A DNA stretch of 38,716 bases from Marinococcus halophilus (GTDB lineage Bacteria > Bacillota > Bacilli > Bacillales > Marinococcaceae). The notes under the pieces were generated by a model. It was given only the letters and a program-made list of their open reading frames with translations, had not been told where the DNA came from and made no database searches. A program made the translations under genes and the position numbers. Every line of letters begins with the position of its first letter. Position 1 is the first letter of the stretch. The DNA is taken from NCBI RefSeq assembly GCF_002265875.1, contig NZ_NPFA01000010.1:82325-121040 (forward strand), in the 5' to 3' direction. This document shows positions 24,071 through 32,696 of this stretch, piece by piece.

Positions 24071-25259
24071 CGGCTTCTACCTCCTTGCCGGACAGAAGTG
24101 CCATGACAGAACCTCTCACGACGATACCTACGAGCCTGTTATCTTCATCAACGACAGCAACCGGTGTATTTTTGTATGTAAGCAGCTCAATCATTTCCTT
24201 GACTACTGTGTCCTTCTGTACTGCCGGCACGTTTTCGTGAAGCACGCTGCGCATATCTTCCGAGCCCTGCTCCACCAGCTCCGATACTTCGTCAGCATGC
24301 ACGATCCCGAGCAGCGTCCGGTCTTTATTCGTCACATACAAGCTCGAAATGCCTTCTTTTTTCATTCGCTGCAGCGCCACCCGCGGGCCGTCTTTATCAA
24401 TCGTAAGCGTTTCCGGACGTTTCATGACCGCTTCGGCGGTGAACACCTTGGAGCGGTCTACGTCTTCGACGAACTGGGCCACATAATCATCCGCCGGATG
24501 CTGAAGAATGTCCTCCGGCGTACCGATCTGGACAATCCGGCCATCCTTCATAATGGTAATGCGGTCCCCGAGCCGGAGTGCTTCGTCCAGGTCATGAGTG
24601 ATGAACACGATCGTTTTCTGCATCCGTTCCTGCAGTTCCAGCAGCTCGTCTTGCATCTCCTTCCGGATCAATGGGTCCAGCGCGGAAAAAGCCTCATCCA
24701 TCAGCAGGATATCGGTGTCCGCTGCCAGTGCCCGGGCCAGGCCGACCCGTTGCTGCATGCCGCCGGACAGTTCATCCGGGTACATGTTGCCGTAGCCGCC
24801 AAGGCCTACGAGCTGCAGCGCGTCCTCCGCTTTTTTCTTTTTATCCTGATCTTCCAGGCCCTGAATTTCCAAACCGTATGCTACATTGTCGAGAATTGTC
24901 CGAAATGGGAATAGTCCGAATTGTTGGAAAACCATGCTCATTTTTTCCCGGCGTACCTTTCTCAGTCCTTTATCATCCATGCGGGCCAAATCATCGCCGT
25001 CCACCCATACGCTTCCCTCGGTCGGATCAATTAACCGGTTCAGAAGTCGCACTAGTGTAGATTTCCCGCTTCCGGAAAGGCCCATGATGACAAAAATTTC
25101 CCCGGCTTCTACCGAAAAATTGGTCCGGTTCACGCCGACCGTGCAGCCCGTTTCTTTTAAAATCTCGTCTTTCGATTTTCCCTGTTCCAACAGGTTAATC
25201 GCACGGTTCGGGCGCTTGCCGAAGACTTTGGTTAAGTTCTCTACTTCTATCTTCGCCAA
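24063..25259 (-). CDS. opuAA: Glycine betaine ABC transporter ATPase with tandem CBS domains
   Basis: 398 residues. The nucleotide-binding domain shows Walker A GLSGSGKSTLVR, Q-loop FQQFGLFPFRT, signature LSGGMQQRVGLARALA, Walker B ILLMDEAFSALDP and H-loop FITHDLDEAL. The N-terminal RAINLLEQGKSKDEIL insert is typical of the OpuAA/ProV group. Two CBS repeats fill about 280-395 (PETLTIDKDGPRVALQRM and VPAVQKDTVVKEMIELL); in relatives they sense ionic strength. The start is TTG behind AGAGGTGTG. It is the first gene of the operon and divergent from the GbsR-type regulator. Confidence 0.95.
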   Translation of the reverse strand: MAKIEVENLTKVFGKRPNRAINLLEQGKSKDEILKETGCTVGVNRTNFSVEAGEIFVIMGLSGSGKSTLVRLLNRLIDPTEGSVWVDGDDLARMDDKGLRKVRREKMSMVFQQFGLFPFRTILDNVAYGLEIQGLEDQDKKKKAEDALQLVGLGGYGNMYPDELSGGMQQRVGLARALAADTDILLMDEAFSALDPLIRKEMQDELLELQERMQKTIVFITHDLDEALRLGDRITIMKDGRIVQIGTPEDILQHPADDYVAQFVEDVDRSKVFTAEAVMKRPETLTIDKDGPRVALQRMKKEGISSLYVTNKDRTLLGIVHADEVSELVEQGSEDMRSVLHENVPAVQKDTVVKEMIELLTYKNTPVAVVDEDNRLVGIVVRGSVMALLSGKEVEAVE

Positions 25260-25378
25260 CGTTTCACACCTCTTTTACTATGTCTGTCTCTGTATTTGTT
25301 ATCACTCTTTTACTATATATTATTAGGATAAAAGTTACAAAACTTTCCTCACTCCATTTGAGGCTGTTTTATTCATAA

Positions 25379-25406
25379 AGTATATACTGTACATAAATTA
25401 TATACT
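25379..25406. promoter_or_regulatory. Candidate operator between opuAA and the GbsR-type gene
   Basis: The palindrome AGTATATACT (25379-25388) and a direct repeat of TATATACT at 25381 and 25399 (18 nt apart) lie midway between the divergent genes. A TATAAT reading toward opuAA lies at 25397-25402. Arrangement and position suggest a binding site for the GbsR-like repressor, as OpuAR/OpcR regulators act on adjacent opu promoters. Confidence 0.45.
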
Positions 25407-25517
25407 TATATCTATCTTTATCTACTGATTAAAAGATTTAACGACCGAATATTCAATTTTTTTATTTCAAAGCATTTTGCTAAACTTTAAGCACTACATG
25501 CAAAAAGGGGGCCCTGT

Positions 25518-26060
25518 ATGGAAAGGGAACAAAAAAACATTCAGGACAAACTGGACGAAGCGAAACATCAGTTTATTGGCACGATTGCCCAAAATATGGG
25601 CCTGTACGGCGTTTCCGATACAAACGGACGTTTGTACGGCACCGTGTTGTTTGCCAAGCGGCCCATGACCCTGGATGATATGAGCACAGCACTCGGCATG
25701 AGTAAAATGAGCATGAGTACAGGGATACGGGCCCTCATGGAGGCAGATATGGTGGAACGGGTGTGGGAAAAGGGAGTACGCAAGGACCTGTACCAACCCA
25801 ACGACGACTGGTACCAGTCATTTGCTTCTGCTTTTGTGAACCGGTGGCGGGAAGCTGCGGATAATAATCAAAAAGCAGCCCGCCAGGCCAAAAAAGATTT
25901 TGAAACTTTTTTAAAGGAAGCGGACGAGCCGTATCTTATTGAAGTGCTGCAGCACGATCTGGAAAAAATCAACTATGCCCTCGGATATTACGAATGGCTG
26001 GATGAAGTGATACGCATCTTTGAAAGCGGTGAAATTTTTACGATGGTCCCCCCAAAATAA
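25518..26060 (+). CDS. GbsR/OpcR-type MarR-like regulator
   Basis: 180 residues. A MarR-like winged helix is visible at about 30-95 (MGLYGVSDTNGRLYGTVLFAKRPMTLDDM, then ALGMSKMSMSTGIRALMEADMVERVWEKG with the recognition helix and wing). A helical C-terminal dimerisation part follows. GbsR-type proteins sense choline or betaine and repress synthesis or uptake of glycine betaine; the divergent opuA operon makes control of that uptake system the likely job. The ATG has the site AAAGGGGG. It is convergent with the following interrupted gene with only 9 nt between the stop codons. Confidence 0.88.
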   Translation: MEREQKNIQDKLDEAKHQFIGTIAQNMGLYGVSDTNGRLYGTVLFAKRPMTLDDMSTALGMSKMSMSTGIRALMEADMVERVWEKGVRKDLYQPNDDWYQSFASAFVNRWREAADNNQKAARQAKKDFETFLKEADEPYLIEVLQHDLEKINYALGYYEWLDEVIRIFESGEIFTMVPPK

Positions 26061-26069
26061 GCTCAGCTG

Positions 26070-26960
26070 TTAAATTTCCAGCAGTGGCAGCCGATGTTCA
26101 AGCCGGATCTGTTCACGCACTCTCCTCGCCAAAACTGCCTCCGTATCTGCCGGCTGCCAGAGCAGCGCATACTGATACAAATCATGCCATTCTAAAATAT
26201 TGGCAAATTGCTGCAGCGAGGGAAGTGGAATACTCCACGTACTGTCATAGCCGGCCAGCAGTTCATTAAAAACCATTCTCGCAAATGGCTGATAATCCTC
26301 TTCTCCGGAAAAAGACATCAGGATACTCCGCAGCAGCGCCGCAAGATCGTATAACCTTACATGGACTCACGGCATTGCTCCTGGAAGAAGGACTTTCTCT
26401 GCTGAAAACCCAGTCCGCCATTTCACTTCCCTGAAAACAAAACCTATGCTGCCTGGTTGTGTGGCCGCCTGCTGTATGACGGGGAATAACGAATCGATGC
26501 TTTGCCGAATAATCGTCTGGCCTTCCGGAAGCAGTTTATCCATCTGCCGTCGCTCTGCCTCAGCGGTCTGTTCTGCCAATAGAATGCTCTTTTTATCGTT
26601 TCCCGGCAGTTTTTCATGCCAGCTGCGGTGTTTTGCTGCCAAGCCGGCGCCGAGCTTCCGGTACTTCTCTTTCCCCTTTCCGCAGGTCCCGGCTTTCTTC
26701 TGATACATATAGGCATGGCCATCCTCCCCTGCACTCGGCAATTTTTTCCCATCTATTGTTTTTCTTATACCGATATCATTTTCAGCTTCAAGCCACTGAA
26801 TTGTTTCTTTCTCTGAAAGGACAAGCTTTCCAATTATCAGAACCCATTCTGTATTCATTCTGTCTTTCACTTCATAATGACTGGCTCCGCATTGTTGAAC
26901 CGTTGCCCGGGCTATACCGTACACTTCCTGGATCCAATGGCTGATTGCTTTTGTGTTCAT
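26070..26960 (-). pseudogene. Kinase-like gene interrupted by an in-frame TGA
   Basis: One reading frame of 297 codons interrupted once by TGA at 26367-26369 (after ...LLPGAMP). The frame continues without loss through VHVRLYDLAALLRSI to a natural TAA at 26070. The start ATG at 26960 has a good CGGAGG site. The N-terminal part (SHYEVKDRMNTEWVLIIG, then IRKTIDGKKLP and a YMYQ segment) and the C-terminal RLYDLAALL followed by ILEWHDLYQYALLW faintly recall CotS/YutH spore-coat kinases and aminoglycoside-phosphotransferase folds. No HxDxxxxN catalytic motif is seen. I do not recognise it firmly. Either a point nonsense mutation, a sequencing error, or two separately translated pieces; the downstream piece has an ATG at 26318 without a clear ribosome binding site. 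Confidence 0.6.
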
Positions 26961-27054
26961 CAAACGCCTCCGTTTCATTTACTGTAGATTTTTCCGGTTT
27001 TCTTTTACACTGGACTAGCATAGAAAAGCATTCTGTTTAGTTGGAGGAACGCGT

Positions 27055-28053
27055 ATGAATATAAGCATTCTTGACCAGTCACCAATTGCAGACGGCGAAA
27101 CACCCGAAAAAGCCTTTGAACACACACGTGAACTTGTTAAACTGGCCGAAGACTTGGGATTTCACCGCTTTTGGGTAGCTGAGCATCACAGCACGAGCGG
27201 CCTGGCCGGTTCTTCGCCGGAAATTCTGATGTCGCACCTGGCAAGCGTTACTTCAAGCATCCGCATCGGTTCAGGAGGGGTCCTGCTTCCTCAGTACAGT
27301 CCTTATAAAGTAGCAGAAAACTTCAAGGTGCTTGAAGCTTTATTTCCAGGCAGAATCGACCTTGGCATCGGAAGGTCTCCCGGGGGAGGCAATACGATCC
27401 GGGAAGCTTTGACCGATGGCCATAAAAAGAGCCTTTCCGCCTTCCCCCGCCTTCTGCAGGAAGTCCAGGGGTTTATTGACCGCTCTCTTCCCGGAAACCA
27501 CCCCTATGCCTCCATTAAAGCCTCTCCGATGAGTGCCTCTCTGCCCGAAACATGGGTGCTGGGCCTGTCTGAACGCGGCGCCCGGGACGCTGGCAAACAA
27601 AGCGCCGGGTTCATGTTTGGCCATTTCATCAGTCCCAACCAGGGGGTGGACGCAGTCCGAAAATATCACGATTCTTTTGTACCAAGCGAGCGCCAGCCTC
27701 GGCCGGTGACTGCCGCCTGCGTATTTATCGTTTGTGCTCCCACCGACGAAGAAGCTGAGCACCTCGCTTTAAGTCAGGATCAATGGCTGTTAAATGTTGA
27801 AAAAGGAACAAATACGAAAGTACCTGCTCCAAACAGTATAGACCCCAGTAACTGGACACAGGAAGAACAGGAAAAAGTCCGGCACAATCGACGCCGTGCT
27901 GTTATTGGCTCTCCCGCCACGGTCCAAAAGCAGCTGCGCGAGCTTCGGGATAAGCTCGGACTCGATGAATTAATGGGCATTACCAACATTTATGATTTTG
28001 AAGCAAAAAAGATATCTTTTCAGTATACTGCAGATATTGCCGGCAATCTTTAA
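27055..28053 (+). CDS. Luciferase-like (LLM-class) flavin-dependent monooxygenase
   Basis: 332 residues, TIM-barrel bacterial luciferase superfamily, in the MsnO8/YwcH-like subgroup. Typical motifs are ISILDQSPI at the N-terminus, LGFHRFWVAEHHSTSGLAGSSP (about 37-58), IRIGSGGVLLPQYSPYKVAE and GRIDLGIGRSPGG, and the C-terminal VIGSPATVQKQL. These enzymes use reduced flavin and O2; the substrate is unknown. The ATG follows TTGGAGGA. It is a single gene ending in a bidirectional terminator shared with the MFS gene. Confidence 0.92.
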   Translation: MNISILDQSPIADGETPEKAFEHTRELVKLAEDLGFHRFWVAEHHSTSGLAGSSPEILMSHLASVTSSIRIGSGGVLLPQYSPYKVAENFKVLEALFPGRIDLGIGRSPGGGNTIREALTDGHKKSLSAFPRLLQEVQGFIDRSLPGNHPYASIKASPMSASLPETWVLGLSERGARDAGKQSAGFMFGHFISPNQGVDAVRKYHDSFVPSERQPRPVTAACVFIVCAPTDEEAEHLALSQDQWLLNVEKGTNTKVPAPNSIDPSNWTQEEQEKVRHNRRRAVIGSPATVQKQLRELRDKLGLDELMGITNIYDFEAKKISFQYTADIAGNL

Positions 28054-28054
28054 A

Positions 28055-28096
28055 CAAAAAATCCGCACGCTCGATTGAGCGGTGCGGATTTTTTCG
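28055..28096. terminator. Bidirectional terminator between the LLM and MFS genes
   Basis: AAAAAATCCGCAC and GTGCGGATTTTTT, with GCTC/GAGC extending the stem around GATT. A/T runs flank both sides. Confidence 0.92.
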
Positions 28097-28099
28097 TTC

Positions 28100-29314
28100 T
28101 TAAGAATCTGTGGCCGGGACTCCCTGTCTGTTTTCCTGGACTTCTTTTTCGCTGGAACGAAACGAAAGCCACGAAAGCATTAAGCCTAAGAGCGTAATAA
28201 CAGCACCGGCCATACCAATCAGCGGAAGGCTGAAACCAAGGCTGATCACTACACCGCCGACCCAGGCTCCAAAGGCGTTGGCCAGATTAAATGCAGAGAC
28301 TGCAGAAGCGCTCGCAATCGATGGCGCTCCTTCTGCCGCCCGGATAACCGTCGTCTGCAGAATAGGCACCGTCCCAAAGGCCCCCATTCCAAGCAGAAGC
28401 ACCGAAATCGGAGCCAGCCAGGTAATCGTGCTCGTTAAGGTGAGAGTCGACAAAATAACAGTCAGCGAAGCCATCACAACCATGAGCGGCTTCAGCAGTG
28501 ATTCAGCGTTCAGGCGTCCGGACAGCATGTTGCCCAGAACGCCCCCTACCCCGAATAAAAAGAGGGAAAGCGTTATACCTACCGGACCAAGGCCGGTAAT
28601 ATCCTGAAGCAGTGGTTCAATATACGTGTAGGCAGTGAAAACACCTGAATATCCGAAAACCGTAATAGCTAGTGCAAACAGCACCTGCTTCCTCTTAAAT
28701 ACGCCAAGTTCTTTTCTCATCGATGTTGGCTCTTCGGCGTTCATATTCGGCACGAAAAAGATGATGCCGAGCAGGCTGATAACACCGAGGCCGGCAATGC
28801 CGGCAAAAACCATTCTCCAGTCAAACAAATCTCCAATATATGCTCCAAACGGCACCCCGATCATTAGCGAAATAGTCAGTCCGCCGTTAATGGCAGCCAC
28901 CGCGCCGGCTTTCTTCGATGGAGGGACAACTTCACTCGCCATAACCATGGCAATGGCAAAGAAAGGTCCGTGCATCAATGCGGAGAAGACGCGTGCCCAC
29001 AGCAGCACCGTATAGTTTGGAGCCAGCGCACTGGCGATGCTGGACCCGATAAACAGCAGCATCAATCCAATCAATACATACTTTCTTGGAAATTTCACCA
29101 ACAGAGATATAGCGATTGGCGAGAGCACAGCGACACCGAGCGCATACATGCTGACAATCAGCCCTGCAGCAGAAATCGTGATGCCAAAGGAATCCGAGAC
29201 ATTCGATAAAATCCCCATGGCGACGTATTCGGTAGTACCGATAGCGAACGTAGAAATCATAAACATGGCAATCATCACCATTGGGCGAAACGTTTGGCCA
29301 TTGCGTACGATCAT
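28100..29314 (-). CDS. MFS efflux transporter (DHA1 family, AraJ/YdhP-like)
   Basis: 404 residues, twelve predicted membrane helices. The N-terminal TFAIGTTEYVAMGILSNVSDSF carries the family signature GTTEF/Y; GLIVSMYALGVAVLSPI and LVKFPRKYVLIGLML form the loop 2-3 motif A region. LMHGPFFAIAMVMA and FGAYIGDLFDWRMVF complete the first half. Relatives are proton-coupled drug or sugar exporters; the substrate is not predictable. The ATG follows AAGGAGGGATAACA. No regulator is attached, and the 340-nt divergent region upstream is shared with a symporter gene. Confidence 0.88.
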   Translation of the reverse strand: MIVRNGQTFRPMVMIAMFMISTFAIGTTEYVAMGILSNVSDSFGITISAAGLIVSMYALGVAVLSPIAISLLVKFPRKYVLIGLMLLFIGSSIASALAPNYTVLLWARVFSALMHGPFFAIAMVMASEVVPPSKKAGAVAAINGGLTISLMIGVPFGAYIGDLFDWRMVFAGIAGLGVISLLGIIFFVPNMNAEEPTSMRKELGVFKRKQVLFALAITVFGYSGVFTAYTYIEPLLQDITGLGPVGITLSLFLFGVGGVLGNMLSGRLNAESLLKPLMVVMASLTVILSTLTLTSTITWLAPISVLLLGMGAFGTVPILQTTVIRAAEGAPSIASASAVSAFNLANAFGAWVGGVVISLGFSLPLIGMAGAVITLLGLMLSWLSFRSSEKEVQENRQGVPATDS

Positions 29315-29655
29315 TGTTATCCCTCCTTGATATATTAATCAATCATTCTTTCGTCCTGTTTAACCGCAACGAGTTCTTATTCTATAGGCTGAGTCTACAT
29401 ACGTCTAGATTGTAAAACGCTTACGACACAAAATCGTCACATTTTTTCTGTTGATTTTTTTATTTACATCATGTAAGGGTTATCATTTCTTTTTTATCAA
29501 TAGTTTCATTTGCTTTATGAAATCATCGTTATGATGTTTTTTGTACAATCCGCTTACATCGGGGGTTTGCGCAGAAATCCCCCGGGGTAAACCTTTTTTC
29601 GTGCACGTTACCAAAACGTTTCGACATAATTTAACAGCAGGAAAGAAGGGACATC
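29315..29655. other. Intergenic region between the MFS and symporter genes
   Basis: 341 nt without a gene. Seen in it: a TTGTAAAACGCTTACGACA element (29410-29428) that resembles a catabolite-response site but has one base too many in the centre; a palindrome TTACAT-C-ATGTAA (29464-29476); a weak ATCAT/ATGAT hairpin with a T-run (29522-29542); and the leader hairpins listed separately. Promoters were not assigned. Confidence 0.5.
29560..29599 (+). promoter_or_regulatory. Possible attenuator in the symporter leader
   Basis: CGGGGGTTT (29560-29568) can pair with AAA-T-CCCCCG (29575-29584, one bulge) around GCGCAG. Alternatively GGTTT (29564-29568) can pair with AAACC (29589-29593), directly before TTTTTT (29594-29599). 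The two folds are mutually exclusive, like an antiterminator/terminator pair. The second stem is short, so the reading is tentative. Confidence 0.4.
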
Positions 29656-31242
29656 ATGTTTTCACTTTTTACATTCATTCTCATTACCATAGCCATTGCC
29701 GGTTACGCCTCCTACCGGACAAAAAGCATTAATATGAAAAGCCAGGAAGGCTATTTCCTTGGTGGACGCAGCCTGATGGCACTCACCATCGGCTCCTCTA
29801 CTCTGCTTGCCAATCTTTCTACCGAGCAGCTTGTCGGACTGAGTGGACAGACATACACTGGATCAATGGCTTCAATGGCCTGGGAAGTTACAACGCCGAT
29901 CGCGCTCATTTTTATGGCGTTTATGTTTCTGCCAAAATACTTACGGGCGGGGGTAACCACCGTCACCGAATTTCTTGAAAAGCGTTATGACCAGCGGACC
30001 AGACAGATTGTTTCTTTACTGATGCTGCTTGGCTTTGCCTCTTCATTTCTTCCGACGGTGCTGTATTCCGGCTCGCTTGTGCTTGATCAAATATTTGATA
30101 TTTCAAGCGTGCTCGGCACGAGTCAATTCTTCACTGTTTTGATTGTCTCTGCCGCCATTGGGCTTGTCGGTATGCTCTACATCGTATTCGGCGGTCTGAA
30201 GGCCATTGCTTCTGCCGACTCCCTGTACGGCGTTGGCTTAATTGCCGGGGGCCTGCTTATTCTGATACTCGGTCTCATGGCGCTCGGCAATGGTAATGTG
30301 TTTAACGGAGTCGGGACGCTCACCTCTGAACATACTGAAAAATTAAATGCCATCGACGGCAGCAATGACGCCCAGGTGCCCTGGCCCACCATATTTATGG
30401 GACTGTTATTTAATAACCTTTTTTATTTTTGTATCAACCAGGCCATTGTCCAGCGTCCACTTGCAGCACGCAATTTAAAAGAAGGCCAAAAAGGCGTCAT
30501 GATTACCGCCCTGTTTAAATTATTCGGCGCCTTTTACCTCGTTCTTCCCGGCGTAATCGCTTATCATCTGTATGGCAACAGTCTCGCCAATGGAGACGCC
30601 GCGTACCCAACCCTTGTGACTGACCTGCTGCCGCCAGTACTCACTGGCGTATTCGCAGCTATTTTGTTCGGGGCTGTCCTGAGTTCGTTTAATGGGGGTA
30701 TTAACAGCGTGATTACGCTGTTTACGCTTGATTTGTATAAACCGCTATTTCACCCGGACGCAGATGAAACGACTCTTGTTCGTTCCGGCCAGCGGTTTGC
30801 GATGATTGTAGCAATCGTTTCTATTTTCATCTCCCCATTTATTTTGTTTGCCCCATCAGGACTTTATAACTATCTGCAGGAAATGTTCGGGTTTTTTAAC
30901 ATTCCCGTGCTTGCCATTATGGTCGTCGGCTTTTACACCAAAAGAGTGTCGCCATTTGCCGCAAAAGTGGCTGTGCCGGTGCATATCATCTTGTACGGCG
31001 CCAGTAAAATCTTTATCGGAGAACTCAACTTCCTTTATGTACTGAGCGTGTTGTTTCCACTCAGCGTAATCGTGATGCTTGTTGTCGGTAAATTCAAACC
31101 GATGGCCGAGCCTTTTGAATTCAAAAATGAAGCACCTGTCGATATGGTGCCTTGGAAATACGCTAAACCAGCTGCGGCCGGCCTGGTTGCCGGCATCGCT
31201 ATCCTATATGTTATCTTTTCTCCTCTTGGAATTGCTTCTTAA
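29656..31242 (+). CDS. Sodium:solute symporter, YidK-like
   Basis: 528 residues, about 14 hydrophobic helices, solute:sodium symporter family. Motifs include QEGYFLGGRSLMALTIGSS (about 30-48), LLANLSTEQLVGLSGQTY for the first core helix, and in the middle AAILFGAVLSSFNGGINSV, the SSS-typical sodium-site helix. Length and motif order resemble E. coli YidK and other sugar-type SSS carriers; the substrate is unknown. The ATG follows GAAAGAAGGG. The leader has hairpins that may regulate it. It is the last gene before the AT-rich block begins. Confidence 0.88.
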   Translation: MFSLFTFILITIAIAGYASYRTKSINMKSQEGYFLGGRSLMALTIGSSTLLANLSTEQLVGLSGQTYTGSMASMAWEVTTPIALIFMAFMFLPKYLRAGVTTVTEFLEKRYDQRTRQIVSLLMLLGFASSFLPTVLYSGSLVLDQIFDISSVLGTSQFFTVLIVSAAIGLVGMLYIVFGGLKAIASADSLYGVGLIAGGLLILILGLMALGNGNVFNGVGTLTSEHTEKLNAIDGSNDAQVPWPTIFMGLLFNNLFYFCINQAIVQRPLAARNLKEGQKGVMITALFKLFGAFYLVLPGVIAYHLYGNSLANGDAAYPTLVTDLLPPVLTGVFAAILFGAVLSSFNGGINSVITLFTLDLYKPLFHPDADETTLVRSGQRFAMIVAIVSIFISPFILFAPSGLYNYLQEMFGFFNIPVLAIMVVGFYTKRVSPFAAKVAVPVHIILYGASKIFIGELNFLYVLSVLFPLSVIVMLVVGKFKPMAEPFEFKNEAPVDMVPWKYAKPAAAGLVAGIAILYVIFSPLGIAS

Positions 31243-31275
31243 TCTCAAAAAATGTGAAGATACTATCTGCTTGGC

Positions 31276-31350
31276 TCGTTTTATGCCAATTCTAAGGTTC
31301 TGGTGGAAGCGGTTCGCCGCTACACTCAGTTTTCCAACTACCAATTGATA
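31276..31350 (+). pseudogene. Possible IS3-type transposase C-terminal remnant
   Basis: The frame reads SFYANSKVLVEAVRRYTQFSNYQ, which fits the end of IS3/IS150-type integrases, where an EA(V/I)xxYIxFYN(x)ERxH-like motif closes the catalytic domain. The frame has a stop just upstream and runs into unrelated sequence downstream. Only about 25 residues are left, so the call is tentative. Confidence 0.3.
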
Positions 31351-31360
31351 CTAGGAATAT

Positions 31361-31418
31361 TTAAACGGCTTGACTCCGATAGAATACCGGAATCAAGCCG
31401 CTTAAGGATTTTACTTAT
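31361..31418 (+). terminator. Hairpin downstream of the symporter gene
   Basis: CGGCTTGACTCCG and CGGAATCAAGCCG pair with a single mismatch around ATAGAATAC, extended by TTAA/TTAA, followed by a T-rich tract. It lies about 120 nt after the symporter stop. The remainder of 31243-31607 shows only AT-rich sequence apart from the IS remnant and the ykvI-side terminator. Confidence 0.55.
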
Positions 31419-31508
31419 TTTTATTATCTACTTGATAGAGTTCAGTTCATTTTCAGCACAGCCTATTTTATTATCCTTTAAATAATAGTGAAAAAGAAGT
31501 TCTAAAAA

Positions 31509-31533
31509 TGAAAAACTCAATAAGAAATGAGTT
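31509..31533 (-). terminator. Terminator of the minus-strand catabolic block
   Basis: On the minus strand AACTCA and TGAGTT pair around an 8-nt loop, followed by TTTTTCATTTTT. It lies about 75 nt after the stop of the YkvI-type gene. Confidence 0.55.
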
Positions 31534-31607
31534 ACTTTTAAAATAACGTTTGAAGAACAATTTTGTTTTAATGGGACTTTTAAATATTATGTTCTCATGT
31601 AAATGAT

Positions 31608-32696
31608 TTAACTATATTGTTTCTCTAAACGATTTAAACGGAGCCAAGAGATCGCCAGTGTGATAAGTAAAACCAAACCTAGAAAACCAATAACTGGATA
31701 AAATAAACCAATCAAATCAGAAAAACCAATAAAACTAGCTATATAAGCTATTATAAGAGTAGTACCTAAGAAGAAAGCAAAATTTTTAGTGCCTATTTTC
31801 GTAAATCTAGTCGTAAAGGGTAGAAACATACTAATAGCAGTGTTAAAAATCATAGCGTATAGCACGAGTGCCATACAAATTCCAAGAATGGGGGAAATAT
31901 TGTTTACCATTTCAAGAATAGGTAATGCCTGGCCATCTAGTACAGCCATCTGAGAAAAAATAGCTCCATTTCCCAAAATAATTATAAAACCCAGACCTAG
32001 ACCTCCAAGAAGGCCGCCGATTATTGCGTTTTTTTCGTTCTTTTCTTCGCCTCCAATGACAAAAGCAATCGCGGCACCTACAGAAGTATTAAATGAAACG
32101 TGATTTATGAAAGAAATCCACCAATTAGGCAAATTTGTCGACTGTTCTTTTGCTATTTGATTTAACGATGCAAGTGAATCGGTAGTATTGAAAATACTAT
32201 AGATAGCAATAAGTATGACAAATATAAGTAAAAATGGTGTAATGCTCCCTATGATCACAATTATTTTGTTGAGTTGAAGCACACCTATCACAAATATAAG
32301 CACGGTTATAAGAGTCGTCCCGAAAACAACTGGTAGATTAAATTGCTGACTTAAATTTGACCCAGCTCCCGCCAACATAACAACACCAACACCAAATAAA
32401 GTAAGAATAAGAACATAATCAATGACAGTTCCAACAAATTTTCCACCTATTTGATAAACAGCTTCTTTATGTGAGCGAGTACGTAAACGACTACCAATAC
32501 GAACTAAGGCCATACCTACAAACATATAAAGTATCGTAGCTAAAATTGAGCCAAAGAGGCCAGGAATGCCAAAGCTAGTATAATATTGTACAATTTCCTG
32601 CCCAGAGGCAAAACCTGCGCCTACAATAGCCCCTATGAAAGCGGTTGCTATTTTTAAAATGCTTTTAAAGTTCGAAATAGTAATTCCCCGTTTCAA
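31608..32696 (-). CDS. YkvI-type membrane transporter
   Basis: 362 residues, about ten membrane helices. The first helix [24 protein letters not shown] is the unwound-helix motif of APC-superfamily carriers and is typical of the YkvI family. Later motifs are [21 protein letters not shown] and the closing [15 protein letters not shown]. The family is uncharacterised; an amino acid is a fair guess given the next gene. The start is TTG, overlapping the alanine dehydrogenase stop (TTGA), without a good ribosome binding site, which points to translational coupling. Base composition is clearly AT-richer than in the first 31 kb. Confidence 0.83.
   Translation of the reverse strand: MKRGITISNFKSILKIATAFIGAIVGAGFASGQEIVQYYTSFGIPGLFGSILATILYMFVGMALVRIGSRLRTRSHKEAVYQIGGKFVGTVIDYVLILTLFGVGVVMLAGAGSNLSQQFNLPVVFGTTLITVLIFVIGVLQLNKIIVIIGSITPFLLIFVILIAIYSIFNTTDSLASLNQIAKEQSTNLPNWWISFINHVSFNTSVGAAIAFVIGGEEKNEKNAIIGGLLGGLGLGFIIILGNGAIFSQMAVLDGQALPILEMVNNISPILGICMALVLYAMIFNTAISMFLPFTTRFTKIGTKNFAFFLGTTLIIAYIASFIGFSDLIGLFYPVIGFLGLVLLITLAISWLRLNRLEKQYS

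Noticed and set aside
28970-29342. Overlapping frames opposite and alongside the MFS gene start
   Set aside because: No homology features; out-of-frame translations of a clear transporter gene.
29410-29428. CcpA cre site
   Set aside because: TTGTAAAACGCTTACGACA has one extra base in the centre compared with the cre consensus; kept only as a palindrome note.
29608-29624. Second cre-like sequence around AAACGTTT
   Set aside because: Three mismatches at conserved cre positions.
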